Shown here: piece after piece, positions 43,614-53,777 of the stretch | Position numbering within the stretch: position 1 is the stretch's first letter | Layout of the letters: the number at the start of each line of letters is the position of its first letter | From: Hemileia vastatrix | Taxonomy: Eukaryota; Basidiomycota; Pucciniomycetes; Pucciniales; Zaghouaniaceae | Length of the DNA stretch: 64,000 nt | Assembly: GCA_030280995.1 (NCBI GenBank) | Contig: JASXTE010000014.1 | Coordinates: 8,844,656-8,908,655, forward strand | Direction: 5' to 3' | The notes under the pieces: model-generated | Databases searched by the model: none | What the model saw: the letters and a program-made list of their open reading frames with translations, nothing else | Told to the model about the DNA's origin: nothing | Position numbers and translations under genes: made by a program

Positions 43614-44260
43614 TTAAAAATTTTTGGGGGAGGAAATCTTAAATTTTCTCTTCCCATTTATCCCCATTGTGAAGCATTGATTTGAAGGATCTAATTTTAT
43701 GCCATATTTGGTTAAAATGTCATTTCCTATGATAAACCAACAGCTTAAATTATCATTTTTCATGACAACAAAATCACAAATAGCTCTAACAAAACCATGG
43801 TTATATTTAAAAAACACTGTGGCTTTGTATTTACCAATGGGGGACAAAACAGAGCCATAACCTCTCCAATTTTCAGAAATGATAGGCATCATTTTTTATT
43901 TATAGTATTGATCCACTGAAGCAAGTTCTTTTTCAGATACTACATTTCCTCCAGCTCCAGAATCCAGAACAACTTCAATTCTGGTTCCATTGATCAAGAC
44001 TGGTGCTTTGAGAGGGGAAATAATAATTGAGCTATCCTCAATGTTTCTTATGATCTCAGCATCCTCAACTGTAGATAAATCACTGTAGATAAATCATTAT
44101 TATCACTATAAATATTATTTGAATAATGAATATCTTCTTCCAGCATCAAGATTTCTTGTTGAGACTCATATGAAATATTTCTGGCACAATCACTTTAAGT
44201 ATCATCCAGTGCTATTGTGTCATCAGCCTGCTCCTCAGTTTGTTCAAAAATATTTATCCT
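43614..44260 (-). pseudogene. A2 protease region
   Basis: VVLDSGAGGNVVSEKELASVD near 43920-43990 has an intact DSGA active site, but a stop follows before 43892. 43614-43892 continues with PIISENWRGYGSVLSPIG and WFIIGNDILTKYGIKLD. The homologous A3 segment is 53520-53900. Confidence 0.75.
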
Positions 44261-45870
44261 CTTGTCACAAAAATGGCCTTTCTGCAAAGTCTTGTTGCAC
44301 TTGAAGCAAGTGTTTGTTGCATACTTTTTTATGTGCAACAGGGGCAGAAGGTTTACCAGCCTTTTTCAGAGGTTTCTGTTGGTAAGTGGAGGATTTCTCC
44401 AAAGGGGTTCTAGGAATGAATCTTCTGGCATCATACTTGTTGTTTAGAAGGATCTCATTATAAGTATTAATGAAGGAAGAAGTTTCTCTGTGGAACTCAG
44501 TCCTGGCCACTATCAAGTCTCTCAATGACATTGGTAATTTATAAAGGATCCTGTCCTTCCATAACTCAAAATCCATATTTGGCTTTATTGCCCTCAAGAT
44601 TTTTACAAGTTTCATTAAGAACTCAATAGATTTATCAGTAGAAGATCTATATCTAGTTTCCTCATACTGCCTTTGTTGAGCCATCCTGAACTTGGAGCCA
44701 CCAAATTGTGCTTTAATTGATTTTTTCTAATCTTCCCTTAAGTAGTCATTCCTATCCAGGAGAACAGATTCATATCACATTAGGGCTATATATTGGTAAA
44801 CAAAGAAAATAATATAGAAACAATTTCCTCATCTGGGAGTTTGTAAGAATTTTTTAAGTTATTAATTCTGTAAATGAATTGCTGCCAATCAGAAGAAGAA
44901 TCACCATCAAATCTTGGGTACTGGTCAAGTTTTGGCCAATTCTTTTTATTTGAAGGAGCCTTCTTAGTATTAGTTTGTTTGTGAGTAAGAAGCAGCTGTA
45001 ACTTCTCCAATTGTGCAGTAATCTCATTGTTTAATATTTCTGTAGAATATCCTGGTTCATCATCAATTTTCGATAGATACACAGTGGATCAACAGGCATT
45101 TCTGAATCTAATTTTACTTTAGATGAACTAGCAACAGGTAAACTTGGAGCCTCCTGTACCATATTTTCCTTCAAAGAAGTTTCAGAATATTTTTGATCAT
45201 TAAACATTGAGTTCAGATTTTCTTCAAAGGTTTTTAGTCTGGTTTTCACTCTTGGAAGACTAGATAAACTCTCATTGATTGTTGCAAAAGATAACTGGGT
45301 TTTATTTTGAAAAGATAAATAATGACCACTCAATCTCTTCAGTTTCATATTATCTACCTCTAGCTCCAGGCAACAGGCAGATACAGTATCTTGCAGTTTA
45401 GACAAATCAGTTTTTCTATTTTTCCATAAAACAAATTTCTTTTCATGGGTTGCTTTGTAATGAAACAAATCATCAGAAACTCTCTTTAACTCACTCCTTA
45501 ATGATTGATAACCTTTTTCAGTTAACAAACTATTAAATTTCTGAGTCAATTGCATCTTTTTCATGATATCATTTTGTTTATCAACAATGTTTCTCAAATA
45601 TTCATCATTAATTTTTTGCTACATCTGGAGTGTTTCTCAATAAAGAAACAGAGTAAATTTAAAGATACTCATAAGAATCAGGCTCAAATGTTTCATCAAT
45701 AATAGCCATATCAGGATTTATCATTGAAGTAGCAATTAAAACTAAAGGATTAGATACATTTGAAAATTGAGCAATTTTTCTACTGTTATCAGCCTCTACT
45801 GGTCTCACAGTCTCACTCCTCTTCCATAATTACCTGAAGGAACTAAAGCAGTTACAAGAAATGGTACTTG
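44261..45870 (-). pseudogene. A2 Gag capsid and zinc knuckle
   Basis: 45031-45597 is coiled-coil rich. 44786-45082 has NWPKLDQYPRFDGDSSSDWQ (capsid start). 44265-44684 has AQQRQYEETRYRSSTDKS and ends in a degraded knuckle (HLLQVQQDFAERPF in a shifted frame). Several shifts. Confidence 0.75.
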
Positions 45871-45874
45871 AGAT

Positions 45875-46508
45875 TCAATAGAGGGGCTTACCATGTCTTG
45901 GGAAAGACTTGGATGTGGTTGTTGCTCTCCTCCTTCCTCTTTGATAGGGATGAGGAGGTGTTGGATTGAACTGATTTTTTCTTGAAGGACCTGCCTGACG
46001 TACTTGTTGCTGTTGCTGTTGGGATAGATAATACCACTGGGTTTTCAGCCAATACCACTTCCACTTTGAGACTTCCACCTTTTCTTGTTGCTGGGGGGCC
46101 AGTTGTGGAAGGGCTTTTGGAGGAGGAGGTTTCTTCTTCTCTTGAAGAATAGACTCCAAGTTTCTTACCTTGTCTTCTAGACAGTCTATTCTTGACCTCA
46201 GCTTGAGGTTTTCTGTCCTCAACTCCTTGATTTGAGTGGAGAGTTTTTTTACCTGCTGGTTTAAGGGAAACTTTTTTATCTTGAAGCCTTTGTGAAGCTA
46301 TTCTGGGGTTTTTATTGAAGGGTTTTGTTCCTCGGCATTTGTCTCTACCAGAATCTCCACTTCCTCCATTTCCACATCCTGATTGGTTCAATAATTTATT
46401 AATTTGAGCTAATTTTGTAGTTAAAGGAGAACTCACAGAAGTAGCCTCATCATAATCAATCATATCCAGTTCATCTTCACGTGCAGGATAAAAACCTTGG
46501 TCAGTCAT
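45875..46508 (-). pseudogene. A2 Gag N-terminal region, two overlapping frames
   Basis: ATG 46508 opens a 206-codon frame (MTDQGFYPAREDELDMIDYD, LTTKLAQINKLL). A second frame, 45875-46222, gives MRTENLKLRSRIDCLEDKV (coiled coil) and KWKWYWL, PHPYQRGRRR. By comparison with A1 and A3 the head belongs to the first frame and the coiled coil and Pro-rich part to the second. They end at an ATGGTAA overlap near 45888. Confidence 0.6.
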
Positions 46509-47344
46509 TGTTTTAAATCTTATCTGAAGTGAGGGAAAGAAACAATAAGATGAATCAGTTTTATTTTTGCTTTTTTAAAAGAAAAATAAAAAAGAATATA
46601 AAATTTTTCAGGACAAAAATCAACTGAAAATAATAATCAATTATATATTAATTCAAGATAATCTTATAACCAGAATTTACAAGAAATCAACTGAAGAAAT
46701 AAAAAAAAAATTAATATAAAAAATAAATTTATGATAATTATCAGGATTTAAAAAAAATGAAGGATATATAATTACTGGGACTCAATGTCAACTAAAATAA
46801 TTTACTATATTTTTATTTTTTATTAATTAAAATTTTTATTGTCAGGACAATTTGTCAACTGGAACAAAAAAAAAATTTAATTTATCAGGACAAAGTCAAC
46901 TGAAAATTACAATTAATTTAAAAAAATAAAAATTTATTACTTCTAAGAATAAGAACACAATTGCTCTTTCTTTTTCAACTAGGAAAATAAATAAATAAAA
47001 ATAAATTTCAATTTACTAGACACCTCCCCCTGTAAAATGAGCAAATTAATGCCACTTACATAGTGCTGAGTAAAAGGAAATACATAGAGTATGAAGAGTG
47101 CAAAGTGACCCACAAATAGTAATAAATAATTACTACAAAATATATAACTATTAGGTAGTATATAAGCCTAAGTTTTGGAGCACGGTTTGATTCCCGTTTG
47201 CATCAAAAAATAAGTCATGTGATATATGATGTTCGTCATTTTTTTCACCCACTTGTCCTTATAGGTACCTGGATGGGGATGGTCCCACGGTCTCCTGTCC
47301 TCAAGATAAGAAATCAATGTCAACAATTCAGAAAGTTTTCTAAC
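46509..47344 (-). other. A2 untranslated leader with dyad array
   Basis: Homologous to the A1 leader. On the minus strand, CAGTTGA...TCCTG dyads lie at about 46606-46640, 46675-46700, 46785-46800, 46838-46865 and 46888-46908, for example CAGTTGACTTTGTCCTGATA. No TGG-type primer site is seen beside the LTR at 47344. Confidence 0.6.
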
Positions 47345-48154
47345 TGTAAAGGGGTCTTTCAAGTCTAGAAGGTTTTATAGGGAGGTCCAATGGCGGTAAC
47401 AACGGGTTTCAAGGGATTCAAACTCTGGTACATATTTTCCTATCTTAAAGATTGTTTAATAAATAATAAGAGGTAAAAAGTTGTATTATTATTATAATTA
47501 ATGGATTAGAATTACATTTTATTGTAAATACTAAGGCAATAATAAATAGTAATAAAGGGATTGTAAATAGTTTTAATAAAATAAGTACTTAATGAATGAA
47601 TAAAAAACAACCAAAAGAGAGGCCTTATATATGCAAAGGAGGGACAAACCACGGAACTGAAATTCTAAAAACAGTAGTATGAGAGATAGAGAAAAGGAAT
47701 ATTTCAGAAGGAATATTTTCAAATAACAAAGTTGTTCTAAAAAGAATGCCTCAAAAAGATGTATTTTAAAGATGTATTTACAGAGTATGTCAGAAATACA
47801 TAAATTAACTTAATATTTACTGTGGAAGTTAGTTCCAAATAAGAAAATTGAATTTTTTGTATATATTTTATTTTTATTTAAATATTAAAATTTTATTTTA
47901 ATTTAAAATCTATTTTTTAATATAAAATTTTATTTCTTCCCACCTGTCAATGAGCAAAGTGTTAGAGAAACAATATAAGGGACATTTTATATTTAATTTT
48001 AATTATCTAATTTTACCATTCTGTAATTAGTTAATTTATTATAGGTAATTTTAATGTAACTAATTTATAATTAAATAATTAAAATAATAAGGCGTGGCTT
48101 CATCTAGTAAATAATTAATTATTTTAATGGGTTAGTCTAGCAGCCTGGCTGGCA
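47345..48154 (-). repeat. A2 5' LTR
   Basis: 810 bp, close match to 39358-40166. Starts (minus) TGCCAGCCAGGCTGC and ends CCCCTTTACA; followed on the plus strand by ATAAT. Confidence 0.88.
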
Positions 48155-48159
48155 ATAAT

Positions 48160-49050
48160 TCTTTGAACAAATCTTGAGATATGAAGCATGAAATTTTTTT
48201 ATAGAAATTTAAATACAGTGCAGACCACACCCAAATTATTCTGAAAAATACATATTTTAAACTATTTAAGCAGTTTCTTTGCAATTTTTAAAAAAAAAGA
48301 ACACCAATGTATAGATCCAGCAAGATAGAATCTGACATTATTATATAAGTTTCTTTGGCCAGAAATACATGGAGAAAATATAATCTGAAATATTTCAATT
48401 TGTTCATGAAATGTAATTTTGTGCATTTATATTATTTATTGTATTATTTTCAAGAATTGAAAAAATTATATACTTATTTTATGAATAGATAAAATTGAAT
48501 ATTATAAATCATTAAAATATCTAAAGAAGGTGCAAAAATCTCAAAAATGATGTTACAAAGACTTTACTTAGACATATACTTTTCAAATAAAATTGACACA
48601 CTATATTTTACTAGTAAATAAAAAAAAATTCATACTAATATTTATTAAAATTTATTTCCCTTCTTCTTCAAAATTTTCAAAATATTAAAATGTAGATTTT
48701 TATTTGATTTAAGTAAATGAAGAAAGTAAAAGTATAGGAGTTGTGGATTTTTAGGATTCAAGGAATTTCTGTGCCAACTCTTTGTAACATATTTTATATT
48801 TTTTTTATATTTATTTTGTATTACTATCTTCTTTTATTGTCTTTTTTTACTCCCTCTCAATAATACCCCACTTGTTTCCCTTTGAAACATTCCTTTATCC
48901 TCACCTCATCTTTCTCCCCAACATTTTCACTCCCTTTGTCATCATTTTCACCCCCTATCCACATTTGCCTCTCCCTCTCCACTCCTCTTCTTCCAGTTTG
49001 CTTACCTCCCCATTCCTCCCTAACACTTTATTTTTATATACAGTAATAGG
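48160..49050. other. D3 interior, no gene seen
   Basis: AT-rich to about 48835, then a pyrimidine-rich tract (48840-49020, many CTCC/TTCC). No conserved frame was recognised. Confidence 0.4.
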
Positions 49051-49055
49051 GACTG

Positions 49056-50191
49056 TGTCAGCCAGGCTATTCCAGGAGTCCAGTAAATGATATGTAACTT
49101 ATAAAACCTGAAAGAGTGGGTAAGAACTGTATTTAATGAATATAACTTAATATTTTATTGCATAATAAAATTATATAAGTATTTAATTATATACAAGTGT
49201 TACATTAAATTTATTGGTTATATAAATTTTTATATACAGTGAAATTGAACATGATATAATATATTCTACAAATAATGGTGCATTCTTATGTATTTAATAA
49301 TTATAAATTTATATTTAATTAATTGAAAAACATATATTATAATTATAAGTGTAAAATTGACTTATAATATATTTAAATTAATTACTTAAATTTATATATT
49401 AAATAATACCTCTCATATGATACTAAACAATAATTAATGACGCTTCTTTTGACCCTTAATTGTGTTAGAAAAAACAAATAAATTAATTTATACTAAATTG
49501 AGATTAATTACATGTTTTGTTGCGTCAAAGTATTTTTTGTTTCACTTAAAATATTCTTTAATCAGACTGTACCATCTGTTTGGAATTATTTTTCTCATAG
49601 TTCCTATGTTCCAATCTTGTTTAGTTATTCACTATTTTAACTTACTGATTTGGGAATTAATGGCGGGAAAATTGGATTCTTAATTGGGGTTTTAATTAAT
49701 TGTTTCATGTTTTTCTCTATATTGTTATGTTTCATTTACTCTTTGATATATTTGTTTTATTATATTCTAATCATTGTATTTACAAATATAGTAGTGCTTC
49801 AGTGGACCCATTGCCTATAAAAGGGCCTTGGATAATCCCCTGTAGCCTCATCACTTATTATACACTCAACAAATTAAATACTATTTTACTACGTTTATAT
49901 TTTTTTTATTAGTAATACAATTCTAATTAAAAGTCTATATAACAAATTAAAGGTTGCTTTAAGTCTGATAGTAATTAAAAGTGTTTGCCGCGCAGAACCC
50001 TTACATTGAATAATATTATTATTAATAAACTCTAAGTTTTTGTCACCTCTCAAAGTTGCTCACCATTGTTTCCCTCTCAAATAAATTATATATATATTAT
50101 TGTGATTTATTTCTTTATTTTCGCTTTTCCTCCTCCTTCTCTCCTCCTTTTCTTCTATTTTCCTTACCTTCTTCTAGACCACTGACCGACA
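49056..50191 (+). repeat. A3 5' LTR
   Basis: TGTCAGCC...GACCGACA. TATA box TATAAAAGG at 49816-49824 (also 57846-57854 in the mate). The first 270 bp differ from the 3' LTR much more than the rest does. Confidence 0.93.
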
Positions 50192-50193
50192 AC

Positions 50194-50210
50194 TGGTGAC
50201 CTTTCCAAAC
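50194..50210 (+). other. A3 primer-binding site candidate
   Basis: TGGTGACCTTTCCAAAC two bases after the LTR. TGG fits a tRNA CCA end; the tRNA species was not identified. Confidence 0.6.
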
Positions 50211-50882
50211 GACGACAACGATTGAGCCTGGCGACGAACGACAAAACGCACGGACCACCTAGCAAAAACAAAACTTTTTCCGCGACTGTGTTTCAAACTT
50301 GGGTTTGACATCTTAGGTTTATATTATATTAATTTTTATATTATTTTGAAGTAATTTTTCGATCACTATAGTAAGTTCACCTTTGCGCCTCTCACTCATA
50401 TTACTATATTTTTATTGCAATAACAGTGATTGTGGCTTAATTGCTGATTCACTGAGTGTAAGTGTTCAAATATTAAATTTTTTTTTCCTAGTTGACCATT
50501 ATAGAGTGTTAAATCCTCTAAGTCCTAGAAGAATTGACATTTTTTTATTAATACAAATTGAATTATTAATTTAATTTTTTTTTATTATTAATTATTGTTA
50601 ATTTTGGTTGACTTAAAAGTACATTGTGCTTAGTCCCAAATATATTGCCATATTTAATATTGGTAATTAATTGGTTGAATTAACTTGATTTTTATTCACA
50701 ATTTAACCTTGCAATCCATTTTTTTAAAATTAATTTTTTATAATTATTACTTTATATTGAAAATTATTTTTTCTATAATTTAATTAAAAAAATTTTTTTT
50801 TTATTATTTGGAGCAATTATTGACTAACTTTTATTATTTTTTTTTAAAAAATAAAAAGTAAATTAAAAATCTTCCCACTAGT
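50211..50882 (+). other. A3 untranslated leader
   Basis: AT-rich with long T runs. Two degenerate relatives of the A-type dyad: AGTTGACC near 50491 and GGTTGACTT near 50605, each followed by AGTCC. No gene is seen. Confidence 0.5.
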
Positions 50883-51564
50883 ATGTCCAACAATTTGGCA
50901 GAAAAAATGGATAACATGCAAGTGGATGAAATAGAAATTGACTATGATTCTGACACTGCAAGTTCTTCTAAAGTTGGTCATAAAAAATCTTATGCTAACA
51001 CAAAGAATTCACATACGGCAGGATGTGGAAATGACATGAAATGCAAACAAACCAAACCCCCTTCCCCCAGTACCACAGAAGGAAGTAAAGCCTCTAGTGC
51101 CTCAAGAAGGTCTTCCAAAAGGCTTCAAAATAAAAAAGCTTCCTCTGCCACAACAGATCAGCAACCTATCCAGTCATATAAAAGAGTTCAAGACAGAAAA
51201 TATGACGTACAAAGCAAAGGTAGACACATTGTGGGATCAGGTCCAAGAACTCAGGAACCAGATTAAGGCCCAGGCCCCTCCTCAGTTGCCTCCCAATCAG
51301 CCTCAGTTTCAGGCTCAACCTTCACAGCCACCCAGATCAACCATCCAAAATCCAAATACTATGGAAGTAGAGCAATGGAAATGGGATTATCTAATGAGTC
51401 ACTACCAACAGAATGTGCAAAACCCTCCTCATCATCAGCCTGGCCCATCCAGAACACCCAATTTCCATCCACCTCCTCATCCCTACCAACAAGGCAGGAG
51501 AAAGAAGGCCCAAGCACAATCCCAAACCCAGTCCCAGGGGAAGTTTCCTCCTCTGCCATGGTAA
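50883..51564 (+). CDS. A3 Gag N-terminal region, two overlapping frames
   Basis: ATG 50883 gives an acidic head (MSNNLAEKMDNMQVDEIEID) and a Ser-rich part to a stop at 51264. The second frame (about 51097-51564) has LPKGFKIKKLPLPQQ, a coiled-coil stretch, VEQWKWDYLMSHY and PHPYQQGRRKK, all conserved in A1 and A2, ending PPLPW-stop. The stop overlaps ATG 51558 (ATGGTAA), which lies in the frame of the main Gag. A frame change between head and second part is implied. Confidence 0.6.
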
Positions 51565-53063
51565 GTAATTTGGTTGATAGTCACTTGGGTATGTTTTCTA
51601 ATAAATCTTCTTCTGCAGGTAATATTATTGAACATGGTGAAAGAACAGTTAAACCTGTTAATAGACAGCTTCCTGTAACTAGTAGCCCTATTGATGTAAT
51701 TAGCAAATTTTCATTTGATGAACCTTTACATATAACTTCTACATATTTAATTAATCCCTCTCTTGCAATTAAAAATGATTCTGTTCCCCCTGAAATCTAT
51801 ACCTTAATTGAAAAAACTTCTGAGGAAATATTGAAAGATACCCTTGATTTTAATATTGTGAAAGACAAACATGTGAGAGATGTGTTAATCCATGAAAATG
51901 ATAGATTAAATAATTTACACTTGCAAAGTAAAGTGAGTTCTTCTGTACAAGATACAGCTTATTTAAAAATCAAAGAAACCTTGAATATTGTTCTTAGTCA
52001 ACAAAAACAAATAAGAAGTGACCATAGAGCTATCTCAGATAGAAATATCAGTCTACATAAGACCTTGAGTGAATTGAAACCCCTTATTGAGGAAAATTAT
52101 TCATTCAAGAATGAAATAAAATCTCTGCAAAATGAGTTTAAGAAGCTAAAAAATGATTTCCATGCACTAAGTACCAAACACTCAGTTTCTGAGGACAGAA
52201 ATGTTCTATCTCTTGCAAAAGTAAATGACCAGATGTCTGAAATTCCAAGAATAAGAAACTATGTGTCTGACCTACAGGAAAAGTTCTCAGCCTTAACCAT
52301 CAATAATGAATTAAATGAGATTTCTATAAATAAGCTGCATAAAAATAAAGGGAAAAAACCTGAGCAAGGTTCATCCTTTCTTCCTCATATTTCAACCATT
52401 AAACAAACTGACAATGAGTCTGTAAAATCTTTTGCTAATAGCAAAAAATCTTGTGATGGTCATGCACCAGCTGTTTCTGTAAATTATGAAATTTCTGAAC
52501 ACCTGGCTAAACTTCAGGAATTATTAATAATGAATAATTCAAACCAAAAAGTGGACCATCCCAGTAGTCAGAAAAATTGGCCTAAGTTAGACCAATATCC
52601 TACCTTTGATGGTGATTCTTCCTCTGATTGGCAACACTTTATCCAGAGAATTGATAATTTAAAGAGATCTTATAAACTACCTACTGAGGAAATTGTTTCT
52701 AAGCTAATTTCTTTATTTTCCAATGTAGCCTTGATGTGGTATGAATCTGTCCTTTTAGATAACAATCATTATACATGGAATGATTGGAAATCCTTGATTG
52801 AGAATAAGTTTGGTGGTTCAAAATTCAGGTTAGCTCAGCAGAGACTGTATGAGAATACTAGATATGTATCCTCCTCTGTTGAAAAGCCCATTGTTTTTCT
52901 GATGAAAATAACTAAAATCCTTAGAGAAATTGACCCAAAAATGGATTATGATATTTGGAGAGATAAAATCTTGTATAAATTACCAAATTCTCTTAGGGAT
53001 TTGATTGTTGCCAGAACTGAGCATGTAAGGGAAAATTCTTCTTTCATTAATATCTGTAATTAA
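51558..53063 (+). CDS. A3 Gag capsid
   Basis: About 500 codons. N-terminal two thirds are coiled-coil rich (for example NEIKSLQNEFKKLKNDF). Capsid begins WPKLDQYPTFDGDSSSDW near 52580, then NVALMWYESVLL and KILYKLPNSLRDLIVAR. It ends in a stop at 53061 where A1 and A2 have a sense codon, so downstream expression requires readthrough or is lost. The frame is also open upstream to 51267. Confidence 0.82.
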   Translation: MVSNLVDSHLGMFSNKSSSAGNIIEHGERTVKPVNRQLPVTSSPIDVISKFSFDEPLHITSTYLINPSLAIKNDSVPPEIYTLIEKTSEEILKDTLDFNIVKDKHVRDVLIHENDRLNNLHLQSKVSSSVQDTAYLKIKETLNIVLSQQKQIRSDHRAISDRNISLHKTLSELKPLIEENYSFKNEIKSLQNEFKKLKNDFHALSTKHSVSEDRNVLSLAKVNDQMSEIPRIRNYVSDLQEKFSALTINNELNEISINKLHKNKGKKPEQGSSFLPHISTIKQTDNESVKSFANSKKSCDGHAPAVSVNYEISEHLAKLQELLIMNNSNQKVDHPSSQKNWPKLDQYPTFDGDSSSDWQHFIQRIDNLKRSYKLPTEEIVSKLISLFSNVALMWYESVLLDNNHYTWNDWKSLIENKFGGSKFRLAQQRLYENTRYVSSSVEKPIVFLMKITKILREIDPKMDYDIWRDKILYKLPNSLRDLIVARTEHVRENSSFINICN

Positions 53064-53771
53064 GTACTACTCAACCATAGATATGAACCAAAGAATTACC
53101 TTAGTAAATCTTATAATGATCAGAATAAACCTTCTATAAAGCTTCCAGAAAAATCTGGTAAACCCTCTGCCCCAGTTGCACCTAAAAAATATGCAACAAA
53201 TACTTGTTATAAATGTAACAAACCGTGGCAGAAGGGTCATTTTTGTGACAAGAAAATTCATCTTGTTGAACAAAATGAAGACACTGATGAAGTTGAACTT
53301 GATGTCAATAATTCTTCCAGTGACTGTGAAAGTAATATCTCCTATGACAATGAATCTGTTAAAGATGTTTTAATGTTGGAACATGATGTCCATTATTTAA
53401 ATAATATATCTGAAGATTGTGTATTGAATTTATCTTCAGTAGAAAATGCTGAGATAATTAAAGATATTACTAACAATTCTATTCCTATATCCCCTTTAAA
53501 GGCACCTGTTATCATTAATGGTAAAAATGTTGATGTAGTTCTTGATTCTGGTGCTGGAGGAAGTGTAGTATCTGAAAAAGCTTTGGCTTCAGTGGATATG
53601 GAATATTTGAGTAAATTATTACCTATAACTTCTGAAAAATGGAGAGGGTATGGTTCTACCTTATTTCCTATTGGCAAATACAAAACCTCTGTATTCTTCA
53701 AATATAATGGTGGTTTTTTCAGAGCTATTTGTGAGTTTGTTGTCATGAAAAATGATAATTTGAGCAATTAA
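53064..53771 (+). CDS. A3 zinc knuckle and protease
   Basis: Same frame, no ATG needed if part of the polyprotein. Knuckle CYKCNKPWQKGHFC near 53208. Protease VVLDSGAGGSVVSEKA with Asp at 53544. A stop at 53769 replaces a Trp present in A1 (SSWFIMGND). Confidence 0.8.
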   Translation, partial: VLLNHRYEPKNYLSKSYNDQNKPSIKLPEKSGKPSAPVAPKKYATNTCYKCNKPWQKGHFCDKKIHLVEQNEDTDEVELDVNNSSSDCESNISYDNESVKDVLMLEHDVHYLNNISEDCVLNLSSVENAEIIKDITNNSIPISPLKAPVIINGKNVDVVLDSGAGGSVVSEKALASVDMEYLSKLLPITSEKWRGYGSTLFPIGKYKTSVFFKYNGGFFRAICEFVVMKNDNLSN

Positions 53772-53777
53772 TTTATT

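Larger units (their letters stand above)
39358..48154 (-). mobile_element. Chromovirus A2 (Ty3/Gypsy), 8.8 kb
   Basis: LTRs 47345-48154 (5') and 39358-40166 (3'), ATAAT duplicated at 39353-39357 and 48155-48159, polypurine tract 40167-40178. Gag, protease, RT, RNase H, integrase and chromodomain follow in the A3 order with stops and shifts. It carries D1 at the pol end and sits in D3. Confidence 0.9.

Noticed and set aside
48872..49090. Pro/Ser/Leu-rich frames on both sides of A3
   Set aside because: Explained by pyrimidine/purine tract composition; no conserved motif.
51375..51557. Ser-rich frame upstream of A3 Gag as the true Gag N-terminus
   Set aside because: The alternative frame (KWKWDYL, PHPYQQGRR) is better conserved among A1, A2 and A3, so the Ser-rich reading is probably a shadow up to ATG 51558.
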